A stretch of DNA of 64,000 nucleotides from Fistularia commersonii (GCA_037954325.1 JBBMNZ010000003.1:13803892-13867891), one strand, 5' to 3'. Positions 37,001 to 49,208 are shown, counted from the stretch's first letter. Translations and numbers: made by a program. Notes: generated from the sequence alone by a model not told the origin.

Positions 37001-40000
37001 AAGATATGGTGCAACCCTAGTCATATCACCGTGAAGGTCTGTGTGCACCCACGATGTGAAGCTCATGGCGGTAGGACTTGGCCCTGCAACCTCCCGTGTG
37101 AGTTTTCACACACTATCCTGGTGCTTGCCCACGTTCCTCCGTCTGTGGCCACAGCCAGCGCCGGTGATATCATCCTCTCGGCGATCACGGACCTGCAGAC
37201 GCACTACCCCAGCGCTTTCATCCTGATCAGCGGGGACTTCAACCACATCCTCCTCAATCACATTCTCTCCACCTTCACCCAATACGTATACTGCAACAAG
37301 AGGGAATAAACTCTGGCCTTCCTGTATGTCAATGTGAGGCATGCATACAACTCTGTGTCCTCTGGGTAACTCTGATCATAACCTGGCACTCCTGGACACT
37401 GCCAACACACCGGTGATGAGGCGGCAGACGGCCAGCACCACGTCTGTGAAGATCTAGTCCAAAGCCACAGAGGAGGCATTGCAGGGGTGCTGTGATGCCA
37501 CAGACTGGAGCCTTTTTGAAAAGTACTTAGGTGACTACATCGAGGGCCCCTACTGTTGCATAACAGACTACATCAAATTCTGAGAGGACAACATAGTCCC
37601 ATCAGAAAAGGACTGTTGTTCCAATGACAAGCCATGGATCAGCATGGACATCAAAGGCCTTAAGAAGAAGACAGCCTTCATGGCTGAGGACCGCCAGACC
37701 CTCAGGGCCATCCAGAGGGAACTGAGGGAGAGAAAACTCAACTACAAGGAGAAAGTTGAGAGATGGAGCGGCGTAAAACTAGGGAGTTTTGGAGGGAGGT
37801 GTGGAAGATGACAGGCTGTGGGAAAACCATGCCTGGAACTGAGGGTGGCCATGTTTTTGCTGCGGAGCTAAACCTTTTTCTTCAATAGGTGTGACACCCC
37901 AGTGAGCTCTGGGTTCCCTTCCCCCTCCTCCTCATACCTCTGCTGTAAGCTCTGCTCCCCCCCATCCCCCTCCTGCCACGGACCCCCCCCCCCCCCCCCC
38001 CCCATCGACGACACCACCTCTTCCCCTCTGAGCACAGACATGACCACTACCCCCTTGCCCCCAAGGTGTGTCGTGGGCAGCTTGCTAGTGTCTTCCAGCA
38101 CCTCTTCAACCTCTCTGAGCAACTGAAGATGCCTGACCTCTGGAAAACCTCCTGCATTGTCCTAGTACCCAAGAAGGGATGTACAAATGTACAAGTACTC
38201 TCAATGACTACAGGCCAGTGACACAAATAACACATGCCATGAAGTTGTTTGAGAGGCTTGTACCCCAGCACCTCAAAGACCAGCTATTTGCTTCCCTGGA
38301 CCCTCTGCAGTTTGTGTACAGGCAGCACATGGGTGTGAAGGATGCAATCATCCTCCTCACCCATAGGGCCCTATCCCACCTTGAGGGAAGCACTGTGAGT
38401 CACCTTCTTTAACTTCTCCAGTGCCTTCAACAGTGTCCAACCCATGCTCCTCAATGACAAGCTATTGAGTATGCAGCTTCACCCTGACATCACTGCCTGG
38501 ATCCTGGACTACGTCACAGGACAGTCGCTGTATGTTAGGGTGGATGGCTGTGTTTCCGAGGCCGTGGCGTGCAGAACAGGAGTGCCTCAAGGAACTGTCC
38601 TGTCTCTATTCCTCTTCACCTTCTTCACCTCTGACTTCTGGTACAACTCAGAAGTTCTCCAATGGCGCTTCCATTGCTGGATGCATCGATGACATTGAGG
38701 AGTACAGAGGTCTCATTTCGGGTTTTGTTGAGTGAAGCAACCAGAACCACCTCCTACTCAACATCTCCAAGACCAAGGAAGTGGTTGTGGATTTTGGGAA
38801 GAGTCGGAGGAGACTAGTACCAATCACCATCCAGGGTGAAGAGGTGGAGATAATGGACTCTTAAAAGTACCTTGGGGTCCACATTAACAATAAATTGGAC
38901 TGGTCACACAACTGATACAGTGTTATGTATCACAACGAGCTGTGGCTGATGGGCAGCTCCTTCAGCTAACGGTTCATCCCACCCCAGTGCAGAACTGAGC
39001 ACTTCAGATGCTCCTTTGTGCCCACGGCCATCACACTATACAACAGTCTTTACAGCACACAACTCTGACCGGCCTGAGGTGCATCTGTGCTGCTTCCACC
39101 ATCTCACTACCTTACTCATTCACATCATGACCAACTCTGCTGTCTGTTTTGTCCTTGTTGTTCCCAGCCCGCACGCCTCCTGTCTATTTTTATTCTTGTC
39201 ATTCCTATTTGTATTGTTGTTCTGGTTGTGTATTTTTCACCCTTACTGCGCCTTCATGTTCATTGTTATCCCTGTCTATTTATTCATAGATGTCTTGCTA
39301 TCTTTTCTCTATTTTTATTTATTTTTATTCATTTTTATTTTATTTTTTTGACATAACTGTTACGCTGCTGTGACAAGAATCTCCCTAATGGGGATCAAAG
39401 TTTATCTTAAAGAAGTTTGTTCCTTTTAGACAAAAACACGTTATTAAAAGCTCAGCCATAATTGTTTTGTGATTAATGTTTGGGGCTAAAAGGTCAAAAC
39501 TTGTGAGAAGGAGAGGATGAGGTTGTTTTCTCTCTGTCCTGCAGATCCTGGGTTTGTGGCCCGGAGGCAGGAGGCCATGGAGGCAGCTCGCAGGAGGATG
39601 CAAGAGGAGCAGGATGCCAAGGCTGCTGCTTTCAAAGAGAAGCAGAAACAGGTAAGAGACACAGATGAGGGGACCACTAGAAAGAAAAGGGCAGTCATTC
39701 ATCCAAAGGGTGAGACAGGTGACTTTGAACAAGGGGTTCAGGGATAAACAAGGGACAGAATTTTTGGAGAGGAGTGAGGTAGGTGACATAGATGAGAAAG
39801 GACTGTGTATTTTATTTCCATTTTGCTTTTCACCCCTAGCAGGAGGAGGAGAGGCGGCGTCAGAAGATCGAGGACTGGGAGAATCTGCAGCAGGGAAAGA
39901 GCAGCAGAGGAAACAAACTCGCTCAGGTGGATTTGTGTGTCTGGAAGAGAGTACTGTGGCAGGGAGACTTTTTAACATTTTTCTCAAGATCTGTTTGGTG

Positions 40001-42856
40001 CAAATGTTTTCCTTTTTACAAATATTGAAAGAGGGCGAAGTGAGACAGCAAGGTTTTAATTTGTTTTAAAAACAAAACAAAATTTTGGGGTCAAAAAAGG
40101 AAAACCAATCCAAGGTATTTAAACTTTACTTCATGAAGTGGCCACCAGAGGCTGTAAGGCAGAGGTATCAAACTAAGATACACAGTGGGCCAAAATTAAA
40201 AAAATTGGTACAAGTCGAGGGCTTAAGTGGTTCAGTGTTAATTGAAAAATGTATTGAAATGGACATATTACACATATTGACCCTGAAACTAAAAAAACTG
40301 CTAAACTATTGCCTATTAAAACACAAATAAACATTAAATAAAATCAGTAGCAATAATTTCTTATGCCTCTGTCTACAGCATTTCCAGGGTAATTTCTAAT
40401 GAAGATTTTTTCCACAGCCAAAAAAGAATTTCCTTTTAAAGAAAAATCCAACATGCCTTGCAAAAGTAAAGTCCAAAAAGGAAACAGTACAGCTCAGTTT
40501 CCTGCTCTCTGATGCTCTGTAGTCTGAGCCAGAACCTTGAACTGGCAGAGCTTATAAGTTCTTGCATATGAACAGTAGAAAAACTGTTGCATGTATTTCT
40601 TATTGCTCCATAAGCAACACATTTTCATCACAATGTGTCAACCGCCTGACCAATTTTGAAGTGTCCCTTGGCGTCACATACCGACGCATCAGGCATACCC
40701 TTTTTGTCATTTCATGATAAACCTGGAGAAGCGTCTTTATTTTTTTCCCCCCAATTTTCTTGATGACAATCCCATGTGTCACATACTGACACATTAGGCA
40801 CCCCTTTCTCGTCGGGGGTCAACGCAATTTCCCTAGAACACAAACGTACAAAATACTAACTCCGCTTTTATTTTCGTCAGGTTTTGAGAGAAATAAGTGA
40901 TGTCGACATGACACTCCAGGTCTGTCAAAAAATGACAAGAAAGGGGTTCTTAATGCGTCGGTATGTGATACAAAAGGAAGCCTTCAACATTCGTCAAGCG
41001 GTTGACGCATTGAGATGCGAATGGACTTCTATAAGCAGCTTTCCTGAGAAATTTCCAGAGTAATTCCTTGCACATTTTCTCCTGGATCCTGCCCACCAAT
41101 CCACTCATTCCACATCACTGGTGCTCCATCTGTTGTCAGTGACACAGGTTTATCCCAAGGCAGACCCATTTCATTATTGCATACCACTTCAAAGATATCC
41201 TTTCTCGTAGTTGTGCCATGCATTGATCTTAACCCCAAAAGTTCCTCTGTTACGCACAGATCTCAGTCCACTTGATGAATAAAAATCGACTGCCGCGCAG
41301 TATCAGAAGTGTTGCTGCTCTCTCCACGAACATACTCTGCCTCCCACTTGTCTTTTAACCCCCTTTTATGGGGGATTTAAATGGGTAAACCCGTCGACCC
41401 ATTTTTTGGGGGAGAGGGTTAGCTGACAGTTGACCAAAGGTAACTCAGGAAGGCCAGCTGATGAGCAGGTGGGACTCGGGGTTGCGGCACTCGATTGACA
41501 TGCCACAGCACTCGTAGTGCATTGTGGGACTTGAGTTTGATGTGTGCTGTAAGGCATACCGTCCCTTTAGTCTTCGTCTTCACTGCAGGATTCAGGTGGT
41601 GCCTTAAACCCAGGTTCAGTTGGGCCCACTCATGTTTAGAACAATTTTTATATATATTGAATACTTAAGTTCCAGTTGCTGTCACACTGGTTGTCGAAGT
41701 TTCAGTCCCAATACAGTTGACCCGGGGGCTTTTTTGAAAGCCGTGATTGTATTTTAGTAGTTGCGCTATTTAAATACATGACATTACATTGGCATATTTT
41801 CCTCAAGCCTTTTTTGAAACAATTTATTAGTCACAATTTGAGCAGGGCTCATTTTGAGTATTGGAACAGGTTGCCATACTACCTGGTGATCCCTTATATA
41901 CATCACAGCAGGTTGGACTCTAGATGAGAACCCCGGCTTTGCTGATTAGCTTCTTATGGCAGCAATGTTTCATTTTGTTTGTGTTTTTCTGACGCAATCC
42001 TGGCACATACTGATTGGTGCGTGAACACCTGATGAAATAGTATGTTTTATGGGTAACATTAACCTTGTTGAATATGGTTTAATTCATTCCTGAGTTGGAA
42101 AGAATGTGGCTGAAAGCAGTTGTTATTCAATCTAAGAGACTTATCAATGTAATGAAATATGCAATTGCAGTTCTTTTCCACCTGCTTCAGTAACTTGCCC
42201 CGTAAGTTGAACAAGCGAAGCGTGCCCTTGTTTGTTTTTTCTTTTTAAATAAACACCCATAACCTCTGTTTGAGTCTGTTTTATATATCGATATTCCTGA
42301 TGTCTATTTGAGCTGTGCACGCACATTTTCAGCATTTGGTTGACATGTGATCCAGTAAGGACTTTTTTTCTGTGCCTGTGTGTGTGTTTGTGTGTGTGTG
42401 TGTGTCTACAGGGCAGCGACCAGGCTGAGTCATCTGCCACCGTAATGAAACCAAAGACAGACAAGAAGCTGTTGCGCAGCTCCGGTAATTGAATGGAAGC
42501 TAGTGTGGTTCTTCACTTGAATCTGAAATCGGACCAGATGCCGCAGACTGTGGCAAGACAGTCATCCTGATGTTTTTTTTTGTTTTTTTTTTGTTTTTTA
42601 AACAAACTGCGTTCCCAGGAATAGTTGAATTGATAAAATAGATGCTTGATGTTGTTAGCCGCTATTACATGTGTTCTAAATTTGAAGACAATTCTCTTGA
42701 AAGAAAAAGAGTAAATCGGTTTCTCAGCTTCATGATGCTCTGATTCTCACTTCGATCTCTCCTGTTTCAGACTACAACCCCCTGTCAGGGGAGGGTGGGG
42801 GTTCCTGCACCTGGCGGCCTGGCAGAAGGGGTCCCTCCTCTAGTGGATGAGGTTAA
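31091..42856 (+). CDS. selenos: selenoprotein S (VIMP)
   Basis: ER-membrane protein that recruits the ATPase p97/VCP to Derlin complexes for ER-associated degradation. Six exons join in frame: 31091-31169, 36317-36448, 39545-39651, 39843-39926, 42412-42484 and 42771-42856, giving 186 residues including selenocysteine (human: 189). A single membrane segment spans about residues 34-49 (YGWYLLAVTLLLYLLI). The VCP-interacting motif R-x5-AA-x2-R is intact at R78-A84A85-R88 (RRQEAMEAARRR). A charged helix follows (EEERRRQKIEDWENLQQG), then the Gly-rich tail YNPLSGEGGGSCTWRPGRR. The in-frame TGA at 42848 is read as Sec185; Cys171 lies 14 residues earlier, the human Cys174-Sec188 spacing. A plain translation would stop two residues early. 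Introns 1, 2 and 4 are expanded by transposons. Confidence 0.97.
31870..36243 (-). mobile_element. Ty3/gypsy LTR retrotransposon, decayed, in SELENOS intron 1
   Basis: On the minus strand, remnants appear in normal gypsy order: gag-like near 36150-35910, a retropepsin region near 35270-35200 (active-site-like FRIDTAADCNVLP), RT remnants near 34965-34730 and an integrase fragment near 33057-32750. Stops and frameshifts are frequent, so it is inactive. A direct repeat of about 60 bases marks both sides (32035-32092 and 36185-36243; shared CCCTGCTGGTCAGGC). These look like matching LTR starts. The left-side LTR continues to about 31870, but the gag-side copy is cut to this short piece. It is inserted antisense to SELENOS. 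Confidence 0.8.
36710..39410 (+). mobile_element. L2-like LINE, decayed, in SELENOS intron 2
   Basis: Translation fragments include an endonuclease end (FILISGDFNH near 37225) and RT pieces near 38180-38690. Those read ITHAMKLFERLVPQHLKDQL, then FVYRQHMGVKDAIILLTH and GVPQGTVLS. A 3'UTR with T-rich sequence ends near 39410. Frames shift repeatedly and a poly-C tract (37983-38003) interrupts it. It lies in sense orientation within the intron. Confidence 0.78.
37983..38003. repeat. poly-C tract
   Basis: Uninterrupted C run of about 20 bases inside the LINE. Confidence 0.95.
40160..41546 (-). mobile_element. hAT element with perfect target duplication, SELENOS intron 4
   Basis: CTGTAAGG at 40152-40159 and again at 41547-41554 is a perfect 8-bp target-site duplication. 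The ends are related inverted repeats (left CAGAGGTATCAAAC; right end reads GTTTGATGTGTG). On the minus strand near 41290-41029 is a hAT transposase-like piece, LGLRSMHGTTTRKDIFEVV and LPWDKPVSLTTDGAPVMW, similar to proteins of the ZBED/GTF2I-repeat type. It is a short internal remnant. Another element (40628-41015) is nested inside. Confidence 0.82.
40628..41015. mobile_element. foldback MITE nested in the hAT element
   Basis: The outer arms are inverted copies: left CAATGTGTCAACCGCCTGAC, right GTCAAGCGGTTGACGCATTG (18 of 20 match after reversal). Inverted similarity continues inward for roughly 95 bases, including TCACATACCGACGCAT on both arms. A third related motif (CACATACTGACACATTAGGC) is at about 40780. 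No coding sequence. Confidence 0.72.
42378..42405. repeat. (TG)n microsatellite beside SELENOS exon 5
   Basis: A TG run ends six bases before the exon 5 acceptor and so forms most of the polypyrimidine-poor splice tract. Confidence 0.85.
42848..42850 (+). other. selenos: UGA selenocysteine codon of SELENOS
   Basis: In-frame TGA followed by GGT and TAA, so the protein ends Gly-Sec-Gly exactly as in other vertebrate SELENOS proteins. The real stop is 42854-42856. Confidence 0.96.
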
Positions 42857-42987
42857 AGGTGGTCAGGGACATGGGTCTGCATGACCTTTGATCTCTGACC
42901 TCTTCAACTTCACACTGACTAGCTGAAGGAAGCTGAGAATCCAGAACCGGCGACTGCTCATCTGTTTACTTCTCCTAGTAGCTTGTA

Positions 42988-43034
42988 ATGAAGCCAAGCC
43001 TGTAAAGGATTGAAAACCCCAAGGCTGGGCTGAT
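42988..43034 (+). promoter_or_regulatory. selenos: SECIS element in SELENOS 3'UTR
   Basis: Hairpin needed to insert Sec at UGA. The core ATGA (42988-42991) faces TGAT (43031-43034). Between them AGCCAAGCCT (42992-43001) pairs with AGGCTGGGCT (43022-43031) with one internal mismatch. The apical loop opens with the required A-rich bases (43004-43006). The loop can form a short GG/CC mini-stem, as in form 2 SECIS. It lies 138 bases after the UGA codon. The lower stem is weak by eye. Confidence 0.88.
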
Positions 43035-43442
43035 AAACTTCATAGGCAGTGTGTTTTCTTTTGGTTTACTTTGTTTTTCTATTACTCTCTCAACATCATG
43101 GCTGGAAATTTAAATCTTTCCTCACAACAAGTTTTCCCGTCCTTTTCAGTCATACGGTGACGCTGTTATACATTGTCACTGCTCCTAGTCATCTTGGTTC
43201 CTGCACTTTGTTACATTTCCCAAACTTTGTCTCTAATGACACTCAGATCACAATGAAAAGTAATTGGCAAGTTGCAAGAGATTATATATAAAAGCAAGAT
43301 AGTTGCCAAAAATCAGTGAATTAGTTAGTAGGCAGTCAGAAGTAAATGAAGTTTAGCTTTTCACTGATGGCTGAAGCCCAAACAAGCTGTAACAGCAAGG
43401 TAACCTGACGTTGCACCTGTTTCAACCATCCTGTTTTTATGC

Positions 43443-43448
43443 AATAAA
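43443..43448 (+). terminator. selenos: SELENOS polyadenylation signal
   Basis: AATAAA about 590 bases after the stop codon and beyond the SECIS, the first canonical signal in the 3'UTR. Confidence 0.65.
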
Positions 43449-43459
43449 AATCTGCCTGG

Positions 43460-45434
43460 AAAAAATATCCATTCTCTTTGATCAAAGTGGACTTTGTGTT
43501 AAGAACTGAATGCATGATGTAACTGTTTTAAGCCAACCATCACTATAATGGCATTTACCCAAGGTCATGAAAATAAAGAGCAGTGAGGGAATTGCATCAT
43601 TTAGGAGGAATTTTAAGAATTTTAATGCGATAATTGTTTTTCTACCAAAGTCAAGTCCAACACACAGTGATAGGCTAATTGTATTTGTGTAATGATGGGT
43701 GAAGTAAATGGGGGGGGGGGAGGGGTACATTGGTTCTTCGCATAACATGGCTCCAGGGGCTGGACACTGAAAGGGGCACCTGTGCAGAGATGCAGGGCAC
43801 CATGCTGCCACATAAGAGAAGGTCTGAAAAAGCACTGTTCAACTGGAAAGGGGGTTGTGTAAAGGCTCCCCCTGATGAAGTTGAGGCTAACATGTCACAA
43901 GAGGGATTATGTAGTGCAGAGATGTTGCGTGAGGGATTTGTCTGAACGTGTTTTTTTCCTGGGGTTCAAATAACATTACCCTCACACTGCTGCATCTTTA
44001 AATGTTAACATGAGTTTTAACTGAAAAATTAGGAACAAAATACTCCTCTTCCTTTTGCCTGTTCCCTTAACACATTTATGTGTAATAATCTTCAAAAAGA
44101 GGATAAATAATATCAAAATTAAAAGTTGAAATTGTTTCGTCATAGAAATAGAATATACAAGCATGGCAGAAATTTTGGGAGCTCTTGAAACTCAGTATTT
44201 TCTACAATTTGCTTTATTGCACCCTACGCAAAAACTATTATCAATGTAAGATTTCGATCAATGTAAGATACAGTTAACAGACGAGCAGCGGTAGACTCTT
44301 ACATACCAGTCAGGAATGTCTGATGGCAACTAGTCAATATCTCTCCCAGATTTATCAGCTATTAGAAATAAAAAGCTGGTCTTACCGAGGGGTGCAGAAC
44401 TAACAACACCCACTGGGAGGCGACCGAGACCACAGAGCTGTCTGAGATTCCTGCCGCATTTGGGTTCATCTGATCGTTGGAAAAAGAAATAGCCTCTCTG
44501 TCCTCGCCTCACTATTTATCCTCATGTTACTGCTGCCCCGTAATAAAGTGTGAAAGAATTTAATCCCACTTTAAGAACATTAATTAAAGTCGATTTCTTT
44601 GTTATATTTTTACACTCAACAAACGAGGGAGATGTTTTAATAAACGAATCGATCAGTTTGAATTGCAAAGCACTACAACACATCTACAACCCAAAAGGAT
44701 ACATATATTTCACACACACACACAAGCAAACAAACAAATGTATGTTATCGGTCATCACTGCGTGATCAACGTCACTGTGCTTGCATTTCAAAGTCCGTAT
44801 TTAAATTGTTCGTATGATGAAAATGATGATGATGGTTAAAATAATTTTGAAAATCACGGTCTTGGCAAACGCTCATCTGCATTTTCGCAAATGCTTTGAA
44901 CGCAACGCGGGTGAGTTGTCTTGATTGGTCCTCCCAGCAAGTCACAGCGCCGCTACGGAAATTCCGTAGGGTCAAAAAGCAACGTCAAACCCTTCGCAGG
45001 CAGCAGCGACTTCGGCAGCCCGACATTCTTGAAATGGCGAGAAAATGGCGAGATTAGAGCCGTTATTCGAGGCAGAGCGACGGACTGCTGTTGCTGCTGT
45101 TTGCCGGTGAAGTCCTCAGTGTTCCCAACGGCCGGCAGCGACGGAGAAGTTGATGGTTCGCGGCGGCAGCAGCAAAGGTTCAGGTGGCGGCTTCAAGGAG
45201 ACCGCTGTGATGCTACGTAGGCAACTGGAAGAAAAGGGCTTTTCTAGCATGAGAGAGTGTGCGTGAACCCGGTTTCCCGGAGACGCAGGAGCTCTACTGA
45301 TCCGGTCTCACGCTTTAAGTTCCCCCGACCGTTTCTTTTTCTTTTGTTTTCAACATTCCCCCTTTTTTTTCGGGTTTCGGAGACGCTGTTACGACGCGGC
45401 GAGGACACGCGGCGGCGGCTGAAGTTTCGGGGGA
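43460..45434 (+). promoter_or_regulatory. SELENOS-CHSY1 intergenic and CHSY1 promoter region
   Basis: The left part is ordinary AT-rich sequence with a poly-G tract near 43710. From about 44900 the GC and CpG content rises sharply up to the CHSY1 start, as in a CpG-island promoter. No TATA box is seen near the start codon. Confidence 0.55.
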
Positions 45435-47995
45435 ATGGCAGGTCGAAGCCGAAGAGCATGGTTCAGTGTCCTGCTCGGGCTGGTGGTCGGCTTCACGCTG
45501 GCGTCCAGACTCATCCTACCGCGGGCCACCGAGTTGAAGAAAGCCGGGCAGAAACGGACTGCCAGCCCCGGCGGATGCGGCATCAACGCGGCTCTCAGGA
45601 AGGAACGCGGAGGGGCGTTATGGCCACCGCAAGATAACGGTTCCCCAGCTACAGAGCAGCCGGGCAGCCGGTCCAACAATTTCCTCTTCGTTGGCGTCAT
45701 GACCGCCCAGAAGTATCTGAACAACCGGGCCGTGGCAGCGCACAGGTAGGTCACGTCACGGATAACGGTTTGCCTCCGGTACCCGCTTACCTGCAGGGTG
45801 GCCAGGAACAGGGCCTCTCGCCCGGGACCGATACAGCCACCGCCGTTGTGACCGTTGCATCGCCAGAGTTCTATACTGAAACCGAGCTGGAAGAAACTGG
45901 TTGAACTTTTACCCCCCGATCAATTGGCAGTGTTGGAAAGACATTCCTGAATATTATTACATTTTATATATGGAGGATGATAAATATAGGTTCCACCGAA
46001 ATGATAAAAAAAAAAAACAATTTGACTTAATTTATTGTGAATGACAATTGGTTTGTTGCTAATTGAATAGTTTCTTGTAACTTGACATATTTCAGACCAA
46101 TTTTTAGCTTAGAAAAGGAGAGAACACATTACTATGGTTGTTTAATTTTTAAAAATGTATCAATATCAAAATTGTCTGTGGAGTGAAATATATATTCTGT
46201 AAATATTTCTTTCTTTGATAATAATAATGAGTAATATAGTCCTGTAGTTTTTAAGTTGTGAGCTTTAAACTGCTGTAATGGTATTTTAATTATTTTCTAT
46301 TGAAATTATTCATGAAGTAAACCACAACACAGGCATTTCTTGTAAATGGTCACCAAAATATTTTGAAAATTTCTTTTCTTTTGTGAAATTCCCTCAATTT
46401 TGTGATATTTTCTTCTAGTTTTTAGATGCAACACATATTGCGGTCTGATCTTCAGGCCATGACCCCAATGGGCTCCATTGAGCCCGCTGTTCTAACGCTT
46501 CAAAATGTCTTACCTTTTTCATGCATTATCATTGGTTTTGTTCTATAAAATAAAGTTTGGGACATATGACAGTATCCCTGTAGCTTTAACAATGCTTTTA
46601 GTGGAAATATGAGTAATTTTTTCCCCCTTGGCTGTGATGCTTCAACATTCTTTCTGTATATACAATATTTTACTTGGTAGATTCCAGTAGGCAGCTTCTC
46701 ATTGCTGAGCTCCAACAACAGCAGTGTTGAAATGTGATTTGACTGAATTCTTTATCATTTCATCAGATTACTAATTCATCTCAATAAATGTTATTTTTTA
46801 CTGGGGGTGTTGCCCCTTTAAATTTCCACTGAATAAAGATGATTTAAAGGCTGCAGATGGGCTAATATTATGAAGTTAGGTGTTGAGAAAGGAGAGGATG
46901 CAGAGAATAGAGTTAGATGGAGGCACATGATCTACTTTGGTAAATCCTGAAGGGTGCAGCAGAAAAGGGTGGGAGAATGCTGTGAAGACTGCCTGTAAGA
47001 AAAAAAAACATTTTAAACTAAATGCATGTCCAAACAAGTAATGCAAAAGTGTATATAGTTTAATCTGCCCTGCAAGTCTGTCCCTGAGGCCTTTGCTAAG
47101 GCTCTCATGAACATGTCCAACCCGTCATGTCTTTGAAGTTGTTGAACCTTTTTGTGATAATATGAATATTTTATACAATATCAGCAGTGTGCGTTCCCAT
47201 CGGCTCCCTATGTGAAACTCTCCTTTCACTCCCTGTAGATTGGCAGAAATTGGCAAGAAAGTTTCAAAAGTATTAGAGTGTTAAGAAAAAAACATTGGCT
47301 TTAGAAATTTCCTTTCTTTATTTCAATACAGAATTTTAACTACAACAACATGAGAAAATAATCAGGACATTAAAAAATAAATCTAAATAAATCATTAGGT
47401 ATAGCTCAGTCTTAAATTACATATTCACTGATTAAAATGAAGTTTCCCTGTTTAATCTGCATATCAGCTTTCCTAAGCCTTTTCCTGTTCGTGTGTCAGG
47501 ACGTGGGCTCAGACCATCCCGGGTCGGGTGGAGTTCTTCTCCAGCGAGGGCTCCGACACCTCCATCCCTGTCCCCATCGTGGCTCTGAGGAACGTGGATG
47601 ATTCATATCCGCCGCAGAAGAAGTCCTTCATGATGCTCAAGTACATGCATGACCACTACCTGGACCAGTACGAGTGGTTCATGCGGGCTGATGATGACGT
47701 CTACATCAAGAGCGAGCGCCTGGAGGGCTTCCTGCGTAGTCTCAACAGCAGCGAGGCAATTTTCCTGGGCCAGACGGGCATGGGGGCCCGCGACGAACTC
47801 GGCAAGCTGGCGCTGGAGCCTGGAGAGAACTTCTGCATGGGGGGGCCGGGGGTCATCATGAGCCGTGAAGTGCTCCGCAGGATGGTCCCCCACATCCGGG
47901 AGTGTCTGCAGGAGATGTACACCACCCATGAGGATGTGGAGGTGGGCCGCTGCGTGCGCAGGTTTGCTGGAGTCCAGTGCGTCTGGTCCTACGAG
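45435..47995 (+). CDS. chsy1: chondroitin sulfate synthase 1, exons 1-2 (partial)
   Basis: Golgi type II membrane glycosyltransferase that extends chondroitin sulfate by alternating glucuronic acid and N-acetylgalactosamine. Exon 1 is 45435-45745 (103 codons plus 2 bases); exon 2 is 47500-47995, joined in phase. The start MAGRSRRAWFSVLLGLVVGF sits in a GC-rich context and opens with the signal anchor (about residues 8-27). Then come the stem and the conserved NNFLFVGVMTAQKYLNNRAV. Exon 2 encodes the start of the fringe-like N-terminal transferase domain: VDDSYPPQKKSFMMLKYMHD, then the metal-binding RADDDVYIK (Asp168-170, codons at 47690-47698) and ENFCMGGPGVIMSREVL. It ends VQCVWSYE at a GT donor. 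The human gene also has three exons; the last, encoding most of the protein, must lie beyond 64000. Confidence 0.98.
45746..47499 (+). other. CHSY1 intron 1
   Basis: AT-rich intron. The only recognisable content is an RTE fragment at 46870-46990. No other gene or RNA is seen. Confidence 0.8.
46870..46990 (+). mobile_element. RTE retrotransposon 3' fragment
   Basis: Matches the 3' part of the 17346-20452 element: GAGGATGCAGAGAATAGAGT and TTAGATGGAG, the region encoding EEDTENRVRW there. Then it diverges. Confidence 0.7.
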
Positions 47996-48174
47996 GTGAG
48001 ATGTCATTTTTTTTGTATCTTCACTGATGCTGCAAAACCACAAATGAGAGACAAGGGGGGGGGGGAGTGGTGAATGAAGAGTCTTTCAGTTCGAACTGTT
48101 CCTCAAGGAACAGATTGCCCCAAAATGTAATGCAGGTGTTTTTCCTGCCTCCTCGTTTCTTTGGGAGTGTGGGT

Positions 48175-48175
48175 G

Positions 48176-48223
<48 letters not shown>

Positions 48224-48224
48224 T
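48175..48224. repeat. (GTGC)n microsatellite
   Basis: About twelve GTGC units ending in a short palindromic GCGTACGCAC. Confidence 0.95.
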
Positions 48225-49208
48225 ACGCACTCGCGTGTTTTGGAGGCACCCAGCAGGCTATGACAAATTATCAGAATGGTCCATTGCTCTCCGTCTGGTG
48301 TGTGCGCCGGTCACAGTGATGGGTCTGCCCATGTTTACACACTGACCCTGGTGTGATGTTTAAACAACAACTCTTTGTCAGGTATTCATACTCTGCTGCC
48401 GCCAAGTGTGTATGATACACATGAATCACCAGCAATGCACACACACACTTGTAAATCGTTAATCTGATCACATATTCATTGGCACATCAATGGAACACCA
48501 CTTCGTCACAAGTGTGCACCTGACCCTAGTGTCCAGGGCGCGGTATTGAAAATGTTGTGTTGAGGGAGGAGGAAGTCACCTGGAAACCTTTTGTTAAATA
48601 TTAAGAAGAAAAAGAACTGTATAGACATGATGAATGAATTAAATGTAAGTTAAAAAAAAACACTTAGCACAAAAGTAGATTATTTTTTGTTTAAATTTTC
48701 CATGAAATGTCATTTATGAGTATCATGTGAATTACTTCAGATTCAATCAATCAGTCAGTTTAATCATAACTAGAAAATAATAAACACAGACAAACTAAGT
48801 TAATCTTAACATTTGAAGTTTTCTTCCTTTCTACCTGCTTGTCTCTGGGATCAGTGAATGAATGGAGCAGCTTAATAATAATAATAAGAATAATAATGAT
48901 AATAATAATAAGAATAAAGATAATGCGTTATGCGTAGTTTGTCTGTTGACATGCTCTCAGGATGTTTTCTCGGGGTGGAGTTAGGACATGTTTAAACGGG
49001 AAGCGGTACGTGAACTGACAGGGCAATCATAACGGCTCACTCTAACATCAGGAGTGATTGTTCCAACTTCTCCATGGAACTTCATGTGACGCACCTGCAT
49101 GAGTAACCTGTTCAGCCACTGCAGAGATCTCTGTTGAAACTGTTGATATGTTTGGCCATGAGGAAAGTGACAAAGAGAAGATAACACTGCTTACCAACAC
49201 ATATACTA

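Noticed and set aside
39385..39987. A 200-codon open frame on the minus strand
   Set aside because: It is the antisense shadow of SELENOS exons 3 and 4 and the intron between them.
42868..42950. Alternative SECIS candidate starting at the ATGA near 42879
   Set aside because: The sequence after this ATGA has no complementary partner arm followed by GA; the hairpin at 42988-43034 is far better.
45389..45754. 121-codon antisense open frame over CHSY1 exon 1
   Set aside because: GC-rich antisense shadow of the CHSY1 signal-anchor exon.
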